Assembly: GCF_028583545.1 (NCBI RefSeq)
Contig: NZ_CP087107.1
Location: forward strand, 332,501 to 396,500
DNA from: Methylobacterium sp. NMS14P
Lineage (GTDB): Bacteria > Pseudomonadota > Alphaproteobacteria > Rhizobiales > Beijerinckiaceae
Direction of reading: 5' to 3'
DNA length: 64,000 bases
Shown: positions 1 to 8,098 of the stretch, piece after piece
Layout: each line of letters starts with the position of its first letter
Position numbering within the stretch: the first letter of the stretch is position 1
Notes under the pieces: generated by a model
What the model was told of the DNA's origin: nothing
What the model saw: the letters and a program-made list of their open reading frames with translations, nothing else
The model's database searches: none
Program-made: the position numbers and the translations under genes

Positions 1-345
1 CTCCGGCCGGGCTCCTCGCCAGACTGAGCGTGTCGTTGATCCGCACTGTTCGCGTGCGCCTGTGCGACGCCTGCCGCAGGGGCCGGGCTCACGCTGTCAG
101 TCGGGTTCGGACTGCTCGGGTCCGGCAGACCAGATCCCGCTTCCCTGAGATGTCCCGGGGCTTCGGCGCTCCGGCCGGCTCCTACGTCGATTTGCGTCTG
201 GCTCGGCAGGGCCTGCGCGATACCTGACGGTTGATCCGGATTCGCGCTGCCAGCCACGCCGTGACCGGCTGAGACCCGTAGACCTGCTGCCGCCTCCTTC
301 AGATGCCCCGGCGCTTCGGCGCTCCGGCCCGGTCCTTCGCCAGCC
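1..345 (-). repeat. Degenerate ~153-168 bp coding repeats
   Basis: The core CTCCGGCC with related flanks recurs at 1, 169 and 322 on the plus strand (spacings 168 and 153). Around 146-200 and 298-350 the flanks match over about 45 bases with few differences. Both spacings are multiples of three, so the reading frame of the minus-strand protein is kept (56 and 51 residues). The left copy is cut by the window edge, so more copies may follow. Confidence 0.7.
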
Positions 346-1748
346 TGAGCGCGGTCCGGATCGGCAGCGTCCACCTGCATCTGCGCGATGCTTACCGAGG
401 GATGCAGGCTTGCGACGGCGGTCGCGCCGTGCTGCTCCCGTTCGGGTGCGCCTGTGCCAGCGCCCGAAGGATCCGCACCCGCGATCGCGCTGCGTTGTCC
501 CGCGGCTTCCGGAATGGCGCCCGCTCGCGCCCCATTATCCGGGCTTCCGGAGCGCTCCTCCCCGGTTGTGAGCAGCGCATGTTTCAGCCCAGGCTGTGTC
601 GTGGGATTGAGACCATTGACCTGGGCTGGCGGAGCTTCGGACGCCGCATGCCCGGTCGCCGGGGCCGCGCTCGGGGCTTGCGATGCGGCCTCACCGGTCG
701 TGGTTGAGGACGGACCTGCCGGTTCCCGCGCTGAGGCGTCCCCCGAAGTCGCCGCGCCGCCATCCGATCCGGCATCCGGAGCGGACGATGAACCCGCTGC
801 GCGGGCTGCGCTCGCCTCAGCCCCGCGCGCCAGAGGCTGAAATGCGGGCTCCGGGCCTGTCCGAGCCGGCCCAGGGGCGGAGGCCGGATCTCTGAGGCCG
901 ATGAGGCCGAAATCGGCGGTGTCAGATCGGGCGGAAACGACCGAGGGCGGCTCGGCCGTCACGAAACCGGATGCCCCGCTGGCGGGACCTTCGTGACGGC
1001 TCGAGCCGAGCGGTCCGCCCGTATGGACGGGGCTCGCCGCTCCGCCCGTCGTCGGCGACACGCTGCCCTGATCCCCCGGGAAGGCGCTGATGCCTCCCGG
1101 TACGCCGAGATATGATGTCGCCTCGATACCGTGTGCGGGGTGGTCGACGAAGGCATCCGCAGCGAAGACCATCGCCGAGAACACGATGATCCCGACCTGC
1201 TTGCGATGCGTGTCGCGCTCATCGGCATCGCCGGTGTCGCGCGCTTCGGACGGTCCGTGCTGATGCGCCTGGCCCGCGTGAGGAGCCTGAGGCGCGCTCG
1301 CGGTCGATCGCTCCCCGTCATCGGCGCGGGCGTCGTCGGGCGACAGGCTCAGAGTCGCGGCCGCGACGAGAGCCGCGAGCAGCGCGGCCGGGTGAACCGA
1401 GAGCTTCGTCCCACCCGCGTCCTGCGTTATCGGGAGAAGCTCGGGATAGCGCCGGGCGATCTCGTCGATGAGGGTGCGGAAATCGCTGCCCCGCATCGGG
1501 CTGTCCAAGACCTCGGACGCGATGACGTAGCTGCCGTCGATCCTGGCGAAGTGCATGATGGCGTCGCCGTCCGGCCGGCAGAAGACGAACCATGGGTCGG
1601 CCTCATCGCTCAGACCCTGCGCGCTGCCGATCTGCAGGCCGGCCCGGATCAGCGCGGCCTCGACGCGGTAGAATTCCGCGAGCTCCTGCTGCGACCAGCC
1701 GCCTCGGCACGTCGTTGCTGGTCGGAAGAATGAGATGACCGCGCCCAT
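1..1748 (-). CDS. Large repeat-containing protein of a type I secretion locus (3' end outside window)
   Basis: An open minus-strand frame runs without a stop from an ATG at 1748 to the left edge, so at least 582 residues are visible and the C-terminus is missing. The ATG is preceded by a good GAGGT ribosome site. The first ~100 residues look like a folded domain (WSQQELAEFYRVEAAL... FVFCRPDGD... LIDEIARRYPELLP), followed by a hydrophobic stretch near residues 112-128 and a second one near 187-200. The rest is Ala/Gly/Pro/Ser-rich and contains imperfect repeats of about 51-56 residues around the core GRSAEAPGHL(K/R)EA. It lies 38 bases downstream of the HlyD gene on the same strand, so it is probably in the secretion operon. 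It could be the exported substrate or an accessory factor. No RTX nonapeptides are visible here, but they would lie in the missing C-terminus. I do not recognise the family. Confidence 0.75.
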   Translation of the reverse strand, partial: MGAVISFFRPATTCRGGWSQQELAEFYRVEAALIRAGLQIGSAQGLSDEADPWFVFCRPDGDAIMHFARIDGSYVIASEVLDSPMRGSDFRTLIDEIARRYPELLPITQDAGGTKLSVHPAALLAALVAAATLSLSPDDARADDGERSTASAPQAPHAGQAHQHGPSEARDTGDADERDTHRKQVGIIVFSAMVFAADAFVDHPAHGIEATSYLGVPGGISAFPGDQGSVSPTTGGAASPVHTGGPLGSSRHEGPASGASGFVTAEPPSVVSARSDTADFGLIGLRDPASAPGPARTGPEPAFQPLARGAEASAARAAGSSSAPDAGSDGGAATSGDASAREPAGPSSTTTGEAASQAPSAAPATGHAASEAPPAQVNGLNPTTQPGLKHALLTTGEERSGSPDNGARAGAIPEAAGQRSAIAGADPSGAGTGAPEREQHGATAVASLHPSVSIAQMQVDAADPDRAQAGEGPGRSAEAPGHLKEAAAGLRVSAGHGVAGSANPDQPSGIAQALPSQTQIDVGAGRSAEAPGHLREAGSGLPDPSSPNPTDSVSPAPAAGVAQAHANSADQRHAQSGEEPGR

Positions 1749-1786
1749 CGGGACCTCACGTCCGCACAGTGACTGGGAAGCAGCGT

Positions 1787-3151
1787 CTATCGTTCATGGA
1801 AACCGCGTCCCAGTGCATCGAAGAACGGCGCCACAAGATAGTCGAGCGCCGTGCGCTCGCCGGCCGAGACGACCACTTCCGCGGGCAGGCCCGCCAGGAG
1901 GCGTGGCCGGACGTCGTCCGGGAGTTGGTGGTCGTCGATCTCAACGGTGCCGGCGAAATAGGCCTGCTTCGTGCCGTCGTCGATCAGGCGGTCGCGGGAC
2001 ACCATCGTGAGCGTCCCGAAGATCGCCGAGGTGCGGCGCGTCTGGAAAGCCGGGAACTTCACCTCGGCCCGCATGCCGGCATGGACCGCCTCGAGATCGT
2101 TCGGCGCGAACTGCACGCTGATCACCAGCCTGTCGTTCGTCGGAACGATCTCCATCAGCGGCTCGCCCGAGCGGACCACCTGCCCGATCGTGTAGACCTT
2201 CAAGCCCTGGATGACGCCCGGATGCGACGCCCGGATCTCGTGCCGGCGGAGAACATCCTGGGCCACGATGAGCTTCTCGCGCAGTTCGGCGATCTTCTGG
2301 CGCGTGTCCAGGAGCTGTGCGGTCAGCGCTTCCTGCAGTTTCTGTTTGAGCTGCGCGGTCTGCATCCCCGCCTCGGTGATGCCGTTCTGCGCCTTGGCGG
2401 TCTCCGCCACGGACCGACCGATCACACCTTCGAGGCGCGCGTGCTCGCGTTCCATCATCAGGACGCGCGAGAGCGGGATGAGGTTCTTCTCGCGCAGGCC
2501 GCGCAGGCCCTCCAGTTCCTGCTGGATCAGGGCGACCTGCTGCTCGACCGAGGCCTTCTCGACCGCCAGCCCGGAGATCTCCGTCTTCAGCTGCGTGACG
2601 CGCGCCTGGATGAGGGCGAGCTGCGCCTCGAAGGACGCGCGCCGCTCCGACAGCTGGCTGGCCTGATCGTCGATCATGCCGGCGATGGCGGGCTCGGCGC
2701 GCCGCGCGGCGAGATCCGGCGGCAGGAGCAGGTCTTGCGCCTGGCTCTGCTCTGCGCGGAGGCGGGCTTCGAGGATCAAGGCCGCGTCGAGCTGGCCGCG
2801 GAGCAGATCGTTGCTGGCCCGCGATTGCACGGGGTCGATGCGGAGCAGGACGTCCCCCGCGCGAACCGTCTGCCCGTCCCGGACCAGGACCTCCTGGACG
2901 ATGCCGCCTTCGAGATGCTGCACCACCTTGCGGCTTCCTTCCGCGACCACCACTCCGGGACTGATGACCGCCCGGTCGAGGCGCGCGAACGTGGCCCAGG
3001 TGCCAACCAACCCGAAGGTCGCGAAGATGACCGCGTAGCCGGCGACGGCGTACGAGCGCCAGTTCGTCGGGCCGGTCGTACTCGGCCGCCCCCCATCGGG
3101 CGTTCGTCGCACGGGTGGCGGGTTCGGGACCGCTGCGGGCGAGACGGTCAT
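1787..3151 (-). CDS. Type I secretion periplasmic adaptor, HlyD/PrtE family
   Basis: This 454-residue protein is the membrane-fusion adaptor that bridges an inner-membrane ABC exporter to an outer-membrane TolC-like channel. It has a short Pro-rich cytoplasmic tail, one transmembrane segment at about 33-55, a lipoyl-like half-motif (VVQHLEGGIVQEVLVRDGQ, about 77-95), a long coiled-coil region at roughly 110-310, and the second half of the hybrid motif (HPGVIQGLKVYTIGQVVRSG) followed by the beta-barrel that ends the family. Length is typical for the family. The start at 3151 lies 3 bases after the exporter stop, so the two genes are almost certainly co-transcribed. No TolC homologue is present in the window; an outer-membrane channel encoded elsewhere must be assumed. 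Confidence 0.93.
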   Translation of the reverse strand: MTVSPAAVPNPPPVRRTPDGGRPSTTGPTNWRSYAVAGYAVIFATFGLVGTWATFARLDRAVISPGVVVAEGSRKVVQHLEGGIVQEVLVRDGQTVRAGDVLLRIDPVQSRASNDLLRGQLDAALILEARLRAEQSQAQDLLLPPDLAARRAEPAIAGMIDDQASQLSERRASFEAQLALIQARVTQLKTEISGLAVEKASVEQQVALIQQELEGLRGLREKNLIPLSRVLMMEREHARLEGVIGRSVAETAKAQNGITEAGMQTAQLKQKLQEALTAQLLDTRQKIAELREKLIVAQDVLRRHEIRASHPGVIQGLKVYTIGQVVRSGEPLMEIVPTNDRLVISVQFAPNDLEAVHAGMRAEVKFPAFQTRRTSAIFGTLTMVSRDRLIDDGTKQAYFAGTVEIDDHQLPDDVRPRLLAGLPAEVVVSAGERTALDYLVAPFFDALGRGFHER

Positions 3152-3154
3152 CGC

Positions 3155-4918
3155 TTATCCCGCGCTCCGCTGCCCGTCGGAGCCGTGGCGGCTCTGGGAC
3201 GGCGCGGGGCCGACGGGCGGCACCAGCGTCGGGACCGGCCGCTGGCCGGTGATGTGGGCGAGAACCTGGTCGGGCGTGCCGAAGAGCTGCACGCGGCCCT
3301 CGCTCATGAGCAGGATCCGGTCGGCCTCCTCCAGCAGGCTCACCTTGTGGGTGACCATCACCACGGTCGCCCCGGACTGCTTCAGGACCGCGACGGCGCG
3401 CATCAGCGCCGCTTCGCCGTGCTGGTCGAGACTCGCATTGGGCTCGTCGAGCACGACCAGGCTCGGCTCGCCGTAGAGGGCGCGGGCCAGAGCGATGCGC
3501 TGCCGCTGACCGCCGGACAGCCCGTGTCCCCCCCGCCCGATCACCGTGTTGTAACCGTCCGGAAGGGACTGGATCAGCTCGTGACATCCCGCCCTTCGGG
3601 CAACCTCGATGACGCGCGCGTCGTCCTGGGCGGTAAACCGCGCGATATTCTGCGCGACGGTCCCGTCGAACAGCTCGACGTCCTGGGGCAGGTAACCGAC
3701 ATGCTGCCCGAGCTGCGCCTTGTCCCAGTGGCGCAGGTCGGACCCGTCGAGGCGCACCGTGCCTTCCAGCAGGGGCCAGATCCCGGTGAGGGCACGCACG
3801 AGCGTCGATTTGCCGGCGGCACTCGGACCGATGATGCCGACGACGCTTCCGGGCTCGAGCCGGACGCTCACCGCCTTGAGGATGGCGTGCGACGCGCCGG
3901 GTGCGGCCACCGAGATGGTCTCGGCCTCGATCAGGCCGCGCGGCCGCGGCAGCACCAGGCGGCGCGTCTCCGAGCCGGCCACGGCGACGAGATCGGTCAA
4001 GCGCCGATAGCTGGCCCGGGCCGCCGTGAAGCCCTTCCAGTTGCCGACGACGGCCTCGATCGGTGCGAGGGTGCGGCCGATGATGATGGACGCGGCGATC
4101 ATCGACCCGGCCGAGATCTCGCGGTGAATGGCCAGATACGCGCCTACACCCAGCACCAGGGTCTGCAGGAGCATGCGGACGAACTTCGTGGCCGCAACGA
4201 TCAGGCCCGCGCGATCGCTGGCACGCGCCTGAAGGAGCAGGATGTCGTCGTGGCGCCGCGCCCAGAGCCCGCGCATGGATGCCACCATGCCCAAGGCCTG
4301 CACCACCTCTCCATTGCGAAAGATCGTGGCGGCGTTCAGACCCGCGTCGCGCGAGGCCTGACTGGCGGCGTCGAGCGTCCGGCGCGTCGCGACTTCGTTC
4401 AGCAACGTGAGGCCGAGAATCGTGCCGCCGCCCAGGAGCGCCATCCAGCCGAACCAGGGATGGAGGATGAAGCAGGCGAGCAGGAAGATCGGGATCCAGG
4501 GCAGATCGCAGAACGCCAGCATGCCGCTGCCGGTCAGGAACTCCCGCAGGACGTCCACGTCCCGCAGCGCGGTGTCGTGCTGTGCGCCGGGCCGGAGCAA
4601 CGTGCCGCGATGGGCGGCATCGAAGATCGGCGCGGCGATCTTCTGATCGAACACCACACCGCCGCGCACCAGGAGGCGGGCGCGCAGCATCTCCAGGATC
4701 GCGTAGACGGCGAGACCGAACGCCGCGATCAGCGTGATCCCCGCCAGGGTCGTCTCATTTCGGCTCGGGATCACGCGGTCGTAGATCTGGAGCATGTAGA
4801 GCGGGCTGACGAACAGCAGCAGGTTGATGAACAGCCCGAACACTACGGCGGTTGCCAGGACCGGCCGAAGCGAGCGCAGGCCGATGGTCAATGCCGATTG
4901 CAGCGAATGATCGCCCAT
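3155..4918 (-). CDS. Type I secretion ABC transporter, permease-ATPase fusion (PrtD-like)
   Basis: This 587-residue exporter half-transporter energises type I secretion. The N-terminal half has the membrane domain, starting at about residue 20 (VLATAVVFGLFINLLLFVSP) with several further hydrophobic segments to about 300. The C-terminal half is a complete nucleotide-binding domain: Walker A GPSAAGKST (about 365), Q-loop YLPQDVELF, signature LSGGQRQRIALARAL, Walker B LVVLDEPNASLD and switch His in VTHK. I chose the ATG at 4918 because it follows a strong GGAAGAGGGCAGT ribosome site; the frame remains open to 5029, but that extension lacks membrane-protein character. It lacks an N-terminal peptidase (C39) domain, so its substrate should carry a C-terminal secretion signal. 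It heads the operon with HlyD and the repeat protein. Confidence 0.93.
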   Translation of the reverse strand: MGDHSLQSALTIGLRSLRPVLATAVVFGLFINLLLFVSPLYMLQIYDRVIPSRNETTLAGITLIAAFGLAVYAILEMLRARLLVRGGVVFDQKIAAPIFDAAHRGTLLRPGAQHDTALRDVDVLREFLTGSGMLAFCDLPWIPIFLLACFILHPWFGWMALLGGGTILGLTLLNEVATRRTLDAASQASRDAGLNAATIFRNGEVVQALGMVASMRGLWARRHDDILLLQARASDRAGLIVAATKFVRMLLQTLVLGVGAYLAIHREISAGSMIAASIIIGRTLAPIEAVVGNWKGFTAARASYRRLTDLVAVAGSETRRLVLPRPRGLIEAETISVAAPGASHAILKAVSVRLEPGSVVGIIGPSAAGKSTLVRALTGIWPLLEGTVRLDGSDLRHWDKAQLGQHVGYLPQDVELFDGTVAQNIARFTAQDDARVIEVARRAGCHELIQSLPDGYNTVIGRGGHGLSGGQRQRIALARALYGEPSLVVLDEPNASLDQHGEAALMRAVAVLKQSGATVVMVTHKVSLLEEADRILLMSEGRVQLFGTPDQVLAHITGQRPVPTLVPPVGPAPSQSRHGSDGQRSAG

Positions 4919-5283
4919 ACTGCCCTCTTCCTGCGATCGATCGGCACGATCGGCGATTTCCGGTGGCTCAGGTTCCCGTGCTGCTCGCGTCTGTGACCCG
5001 CAGGCGCTCAGACCAGCGAGCGTAGTCATGTGTCAGATTTTCGACAATCATGGGCCCGCCATCCCGAGACACTTACCGGTATTGCGGCATTCGGCGCCTC
5101 TCTTCAAACCGGTTCATACGGTATGATGATAGCGCTATCCGGAGACCTGCCAAGCATCGACATCCGTTCGGCGACAGCGGTTGCCGGCGCGTGTCTGGAC
5201 AACGCGGCGTCGCGCGGGCTATATGGTGTTTGCTGTATAAGCGCCGCGTTGATCTGCGTCAGTCGGCAGGAAGGCGAAACCGC

Positions 5284-5610
5284 GTGTATGCCCATCAGCA
5301 ACGCCTGGACTCCGAGGAGGTGTTGGAGCTGCGTCGGGAAGGCGGGCGTTATCTGAAGGAATTGAGGGAGGCACGCGGCCTGTCGCAACGACAGCTCGCA
5401 GCTCTCGTCGGTGCGGATTACTACACCTTCATCTCTCAGCTGGAGACCGGGCGCGGCCGCATTCCTCCGGATCGGTACCGCGCCTGGGCCGAGGCGCTGG
5501 CGATCGATCCGCGAGCCTTCGTCCAGAGCGTCATGCGCTTCTACGACCCGATCACCCACGGGATCCTGTTCGGCGATCTGACCACGAAGCCCGGGGCCAT
5601 CGAGGCGTAG
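5284..5610 (+). CDS. XRE-family helix-turn-helix transcriptional regulator
   Basis: A 108-residue DNA-binding protein with an XRE helix-turn-helix at about 20-75 (LREARGLSQRQLAALVGADYY... ISQLETGRGRIPPDRYRAWAEAL). I use the GTG at 5284 because AGGAAGG lies 9 bases upstream; the frame is open further 5' but that part does not look like protein. The C-terminal tail (SVMRFYDPITHGILFG) has no recognised domain. The gene is divergent from the secretion operon across about 365 bases, so it could control that operon, itself, or both; this is inference from position only. Confidence 0.85.
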   Translation: MYAHQQRLDSEEVLELRREGGRYLKELREARGLSQRQLAALVGADYYTFISQLETGRGRIPPDRYRAWAEALAIDPRAFVQSVMRFYDPITHGILFGDLTTKPGAIEA

Positions 5611-5697
5611 GCCGTCGAAGCTCTAGTTGTCTCGAACGTCTGGATGAGCGAGGTGCGCGGGACGCGCCTCGGCATGGAAGCAACCGTCGTCGCAGCG

Positions 5698-5976
5698 TCA
5701 GGACGCGGAGTGACCCGCATCGTGCATCGTCTGTGATCCGGGAAGTGACGCGTCGTCAGACGTCGTGTCAGCAGCCGAGACCGGTGCGCCGATCGCCACC
5801 ATCAGCATTCGCAACCCGTCGATCCATGTATCGGCCTCGGTACGCGAGACGCACCCGGCGCGGCGGAAGGTCTTGCCGGACCCGAGCTTTACCACAACAT
5901 CAAACCGGCCATCCGGCCTGTCCGTGATCCAATATTCGACATTCTGCGGCATCGGCGCTGCCCAATAACTCCTCAC
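5698..5976 (-). CDS. Small conserved-looking hypothetical protein
   Basis: A 92-residue protein without a recognised domain. The central part (EYWITDRPDGRFDVVVKLGSG, then CVSRTEADTWIDGLRMLMVAIGAPV) has a mixed strand-helix pattern and good codon bias, while the last 25 residues are Ser/Asp-rich and likely disordered. Two starts are possible: a GTG at 5976, which overlaps the only GAGGAG sequence, or the ATG at 5952, which has GAGGAG about 16 bases upstream, somewhat far. I list the longer form. It is convergent with the XRE gene and has no operon partner. Confidence 0.6.
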   Translation of the reverse strand: MRSYWAAPMPQNVEYWITDRPDGRFDVVVKLGSGKTFRRAGCVSRTEADTWIDGLRMLMVAIGAPVSAADTTSDDASLPGSQTMHDAGHSAS

Positions 5977-6392
5977 CTAGCGGGCAACCGCGGCCCAGAG
6001 CACGCAGCGCACAGAGTCGCGGCGACCGCGCAATTCTCCCAGCGTCCGATTTCGCGCGCCATGGTTCGATGTTCGGCGCTCGGGTCCAGCAAACATCGCG
6101 GTTCAAGCCTCCCCGCACGCGAAGATCTTCGTTTCCCGCTGGCTTCATCATCTCCGACCTTCACTGACCGGAGCGAGGCCCAACGCGTAGCCCGCGGAGA
6201 ACGATCCCGCGATTTCAGGGTTAGATGTTCACTGTACAGTCAGAAGGCCGGTCCTATCTGAGGGGAACGCCTGATGACGTGCGCGTTCGGGCCGCTCTCG
6301 CCGGACGGCCCGGTACCGCGCGTCGGCACCTCGGGCGAGACACACGGTCGGCCGCGATGGGCCGTGTAGCGAGCGCTTTGAAAGGACGTGAC
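5977..6392. other. Intergenic region upstream of the NepR-EcfG gene
   Basis: About 416 bases without a convincing reading frame. It separates two divergent genes, so it should hold both promoters. The only motif I can point to is the GGAAC...CGTT pair at 6264-6287, listed separately. Confidence 0.5.
6264..6287 (+). promoter_or_regulatory. Possible EcfG-type promoter (GGAAC-N15-CGTT)
   Basis: GGAAC at 6264-6268 and CGTT at 6284-6287 match the two boxes of the alphaproteobacterial general-stress promoter, upstream of a gene that itself encodes an EcfG-type sigma factor. The 15-base spacer is one or two shorter than the usual 16-17, and the -10 box would be about 105 bases before the start codon. 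Autoregulation is therefore possible but weakly supported. Confidence 0.25.
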
Positions 6393-7082
6393 TTGACGGA
6401 CGCGTTGGTTGCTCAAGACGGCGAGGCCGATCGGTCGAGCCCACAGGTGCCTCCGGAACCGGCCATCTTGCCCACCGGTGTGCGGGATCATCTCGGCCTG
6501 CAACTGCGCGCCGCCTACGAGGCCATCACGCAGGCGCAGACCCCGCCGCGGCTGCTCGATCTCGTCGCGCAGCTCGATGCGGCTCTGGAGGGACCGCGCC
6601 GGGACGATGCTGCGGTTTTTCGCGCCGGCCTGACCGAGACACTCCCCGGCTTGCGCGCGTTCGCCGTTTCGCTCGTCGGGGACGCTTCGCGCGCCGACGA
6701 TCTGGTTCAGGAGACGGTGCTCCGGGCCTGGGCACGGCAGGACCTGTTCGTACCGGGCTCGAACCTGAAGGCGTGGCTCTGCACCATCCTGCGCAACCAG
6801 TTCTACACCGAATGCCGCAAGCGGAAGCGCGAGATCGAGGACGTGAACGGTGCTGCCGCAGCGCAACTCACCGCCCCCGCTGCCCAGGAGCACGGTTCTG
6901 ACCTGCAGGTCGTCTGGTCCCACATCGGCAAGCTGCCGGAGCTGCAGCGTGAGGCCCTGCTCCTCGTGGGGGCCCAGGGCCTGACCTACGAGGCGGCCGC
7001 GGAGGTTATGGGCTGCCAGACCGGGACCGTGAAGAGTCGGGTGAGCCGCGCCCGGGCCTTGCTCGTCGCCCATCTCGCCTGA
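6393..7082 (+). CDS. NepR-EcfG fusion: anti-sigma domain joined to a general-stress ECF sigma factor
   Basis: The 229-residue protein carries two partners of the alphaproteobacterial general stress response in one chain. Residues about 29-65 match NepR, the small anti-sigma factor (GVRDHLGLQLRAAYEAITQ... PPRLLDLVAQLDAAL). Residues about 76-145 are sigma region 2 (ADDLVQETVLRAW, NLKAWLCTILRNQFYTE) and about 170-226 are sigma region 4 (LPELQREALLLVGAQGLTYEAAAEVMGCQTGTVKSRVSRAR), both close in style to EcfG. In the known system NepR holds EcfG until phosphorylated PhyR captures NepR. Here the inhibitor would be tethered. The TTG at 6393 follows AAAGGACG and is preferred; an ATG at 6357 is the alternative. 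No PhyR or stress-sensor kinase is in the window. The family assignment is firm; the regulatory behaviour is inference. Confidence 0.88.
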   Translation: MTDALVAQDGEADRSSPQVPPEPAILPTGVRDHLGLQLRAAYEAITQAQTPPRLLDLVAQLDAALEGPRRDDAAVFRAGLTETLPGLRAFAVSLVGDASRADDLVQETVLRAWARQDLFVPGSNLKAWLCTILRNQFYTECRKRKREIEDVNGAAAAQLTAPAAQEHGSDLQVVWSHIGKLPELQREALLLVGAQGLTYEAAAEVMGCQTGTVKSRVSRARALLVAHLA

Positions 7083-7692
7083 GCACTTCGCACAGTCTCA
7101 GGTGGATTACGGACGGAGCCGAACTTCGACGCCTCTGAGATCCTTCGCGCGGCCCGATCGGACGGCGACATGAGGCGCGCGACGCGCGACGCCCTCGGAA
7201 GCTTCGACAGACATTCGGGCCCTGCCGCTAACGCGGCCCCCCGGCGCACGCCCCTCCCCCGCCCCGCTTCGGGCCGCACGAGCGCGTGTCGCGGCACCGA
7301 TCGCAACGTCGCGGCCGTGATGGTCGATGGACCGCCACGCGTCCCAGCCCACGCCTATTCTCGAGAGGTTCGAGCCCGCTCGGTATCGACCGCCGGAAGA
7401 TCGGCCGCGCGTTACGAGCGAAACCCCATGTCATCTCGGGTACCGCTGCGGACGACGCGCCTCCAGGCGGCGCTCAGGCCCCATGAAGACCGGCGCGGCG
7501 ACAAAGACCGGCGCGCGCACCGCGCCTCGCGTCCTCACCGCGAAGACTGGCTGCGCAGCACATCGTGCCGCCGCGGAGCAGGTCGCCCTTAACAAACTCC
7601 TCCATCCCCGCGCGAATCCCGGCTGCGGCTGGACTCGGTTTGCAGAATCGGTCCACATGAACAGTCACGTTGGCAGAATCGGGCGAGGACCG
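7083..7692. other. 610-base gap before the small RHH-like gene
   Basis: No reading frame here has convincing protein character on either strand. The last 60 bases hold a 10-bp direct repeat (7642-7682) next to the following gene. I see nothing else of note in it. Confidence 0.5.
7642..7682 (+). promoter_or_regulatory. Direct repeat, possible operator of the downstream small regulator
   Basis: GCAGAATCGG occurs at 7642-7651 and again at 7673-7682, 31 bases apart start to start (about three helical turns), ending 11 bases before the next start codon. Ribbon-helix-helix proteins often bind direct repeats and repress themselves; that this happens here is inference. Confidence 0.4.
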
Positions 7693-7917
7693 ATGACCGC
7701 AGAGGAACGGCTGGCTGAGCTGAAGGCGGCGGATATTCGCCGTCAGACACGTCGCAGGGAGGCCCTCAAGCAGAAGGGCATGACCCAGCAGAACGTGTGG
7801 CTGAAGCCGTCGGTCAAGGCCGTCATCGACCAAGCGATACAGAACGGTCGGTTCAAGAGCCGCACCGAGGCGATCGAGTGGGCGCTCGCGTCTGCCTTCG
7901 AGGAGAAATCGGCATGA
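7693..7917 (+). CDS. Small ribbon-helix-helix-like DNA-binding protein
   Basis: A 74-residue basic protein. The first ~35 residues are a charged helix (ERLAELKAADIRRQTRRREALK), followed by a strand-helix-helix pattern (MTQQNVWLKPSVKAVIDQAIQNG... SRTEAIEWALASAFEEK) that resembles the ribbon-helix-helix fold of ParG/CopG-type regulators. I chose the ATG at 7693, which has GAGG just upstream; an upstream in-frame ATG at 7657 has no ribosome site. It sits next to the replication genes and is followed by a strong terminator, so it is probably a single-gene unit. It might act in plasmid copy control or partition, but no direct evidence shows this. Confidence 0.65.
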   Translation: MTAEERLAELKAADIRRQTRRREALKQKGMTQQNVWLKPSVKAVIDQAIQNGRFKSRTEAIEWALASAFEEKSA

Positions 7918-7934
7918 CGTAACGGGCAAAGCAG

Positions 7935-7964
7935 AAGGCCCCGAGGCGGGAACCTCGAGGCCTT
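7935..7964 (+). terminator. Strong hairpin terminator after the small regulator
   Basis: Two 12-base arms (AAGGCCCCGAGG and CCTCGAGGCCTT) pair with a single mismatch around a 6-base loop, 17 bases after the stop codon at 7917, and end in TTT. This shape fits an intrinsic terminator. Confidence 0.75.
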
Positions 7965-8098
7965 TGGACCTGACATACCCTGGGATGGGGCGCGACAGGC
8001 GATTCGCACCCCCTTTATGCCCCCTCCCCCAGGCCGTCGTCAAGAACACCCTTCGGGGTGAACGGTCCCGCTTTGCCTCCTGAGAGGAGGCGGACGAG

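Noticed and set aside
1769..4996. A 1,075-codon plus-strand open frame
   Set aside because: It lies exactly antisense to the HlyD and ABC exporter genes, is rich in Arg/Asp/Gln/His as expected of a GC-rich shadow frame, and has no recognisable domain.
5030..5356. Plus-strand frame overlapping the XRE gene
   Set aside because: It overlaps the XRE gene in another frame and has no domain; the XRE frame has the clear ribosome site and fold.
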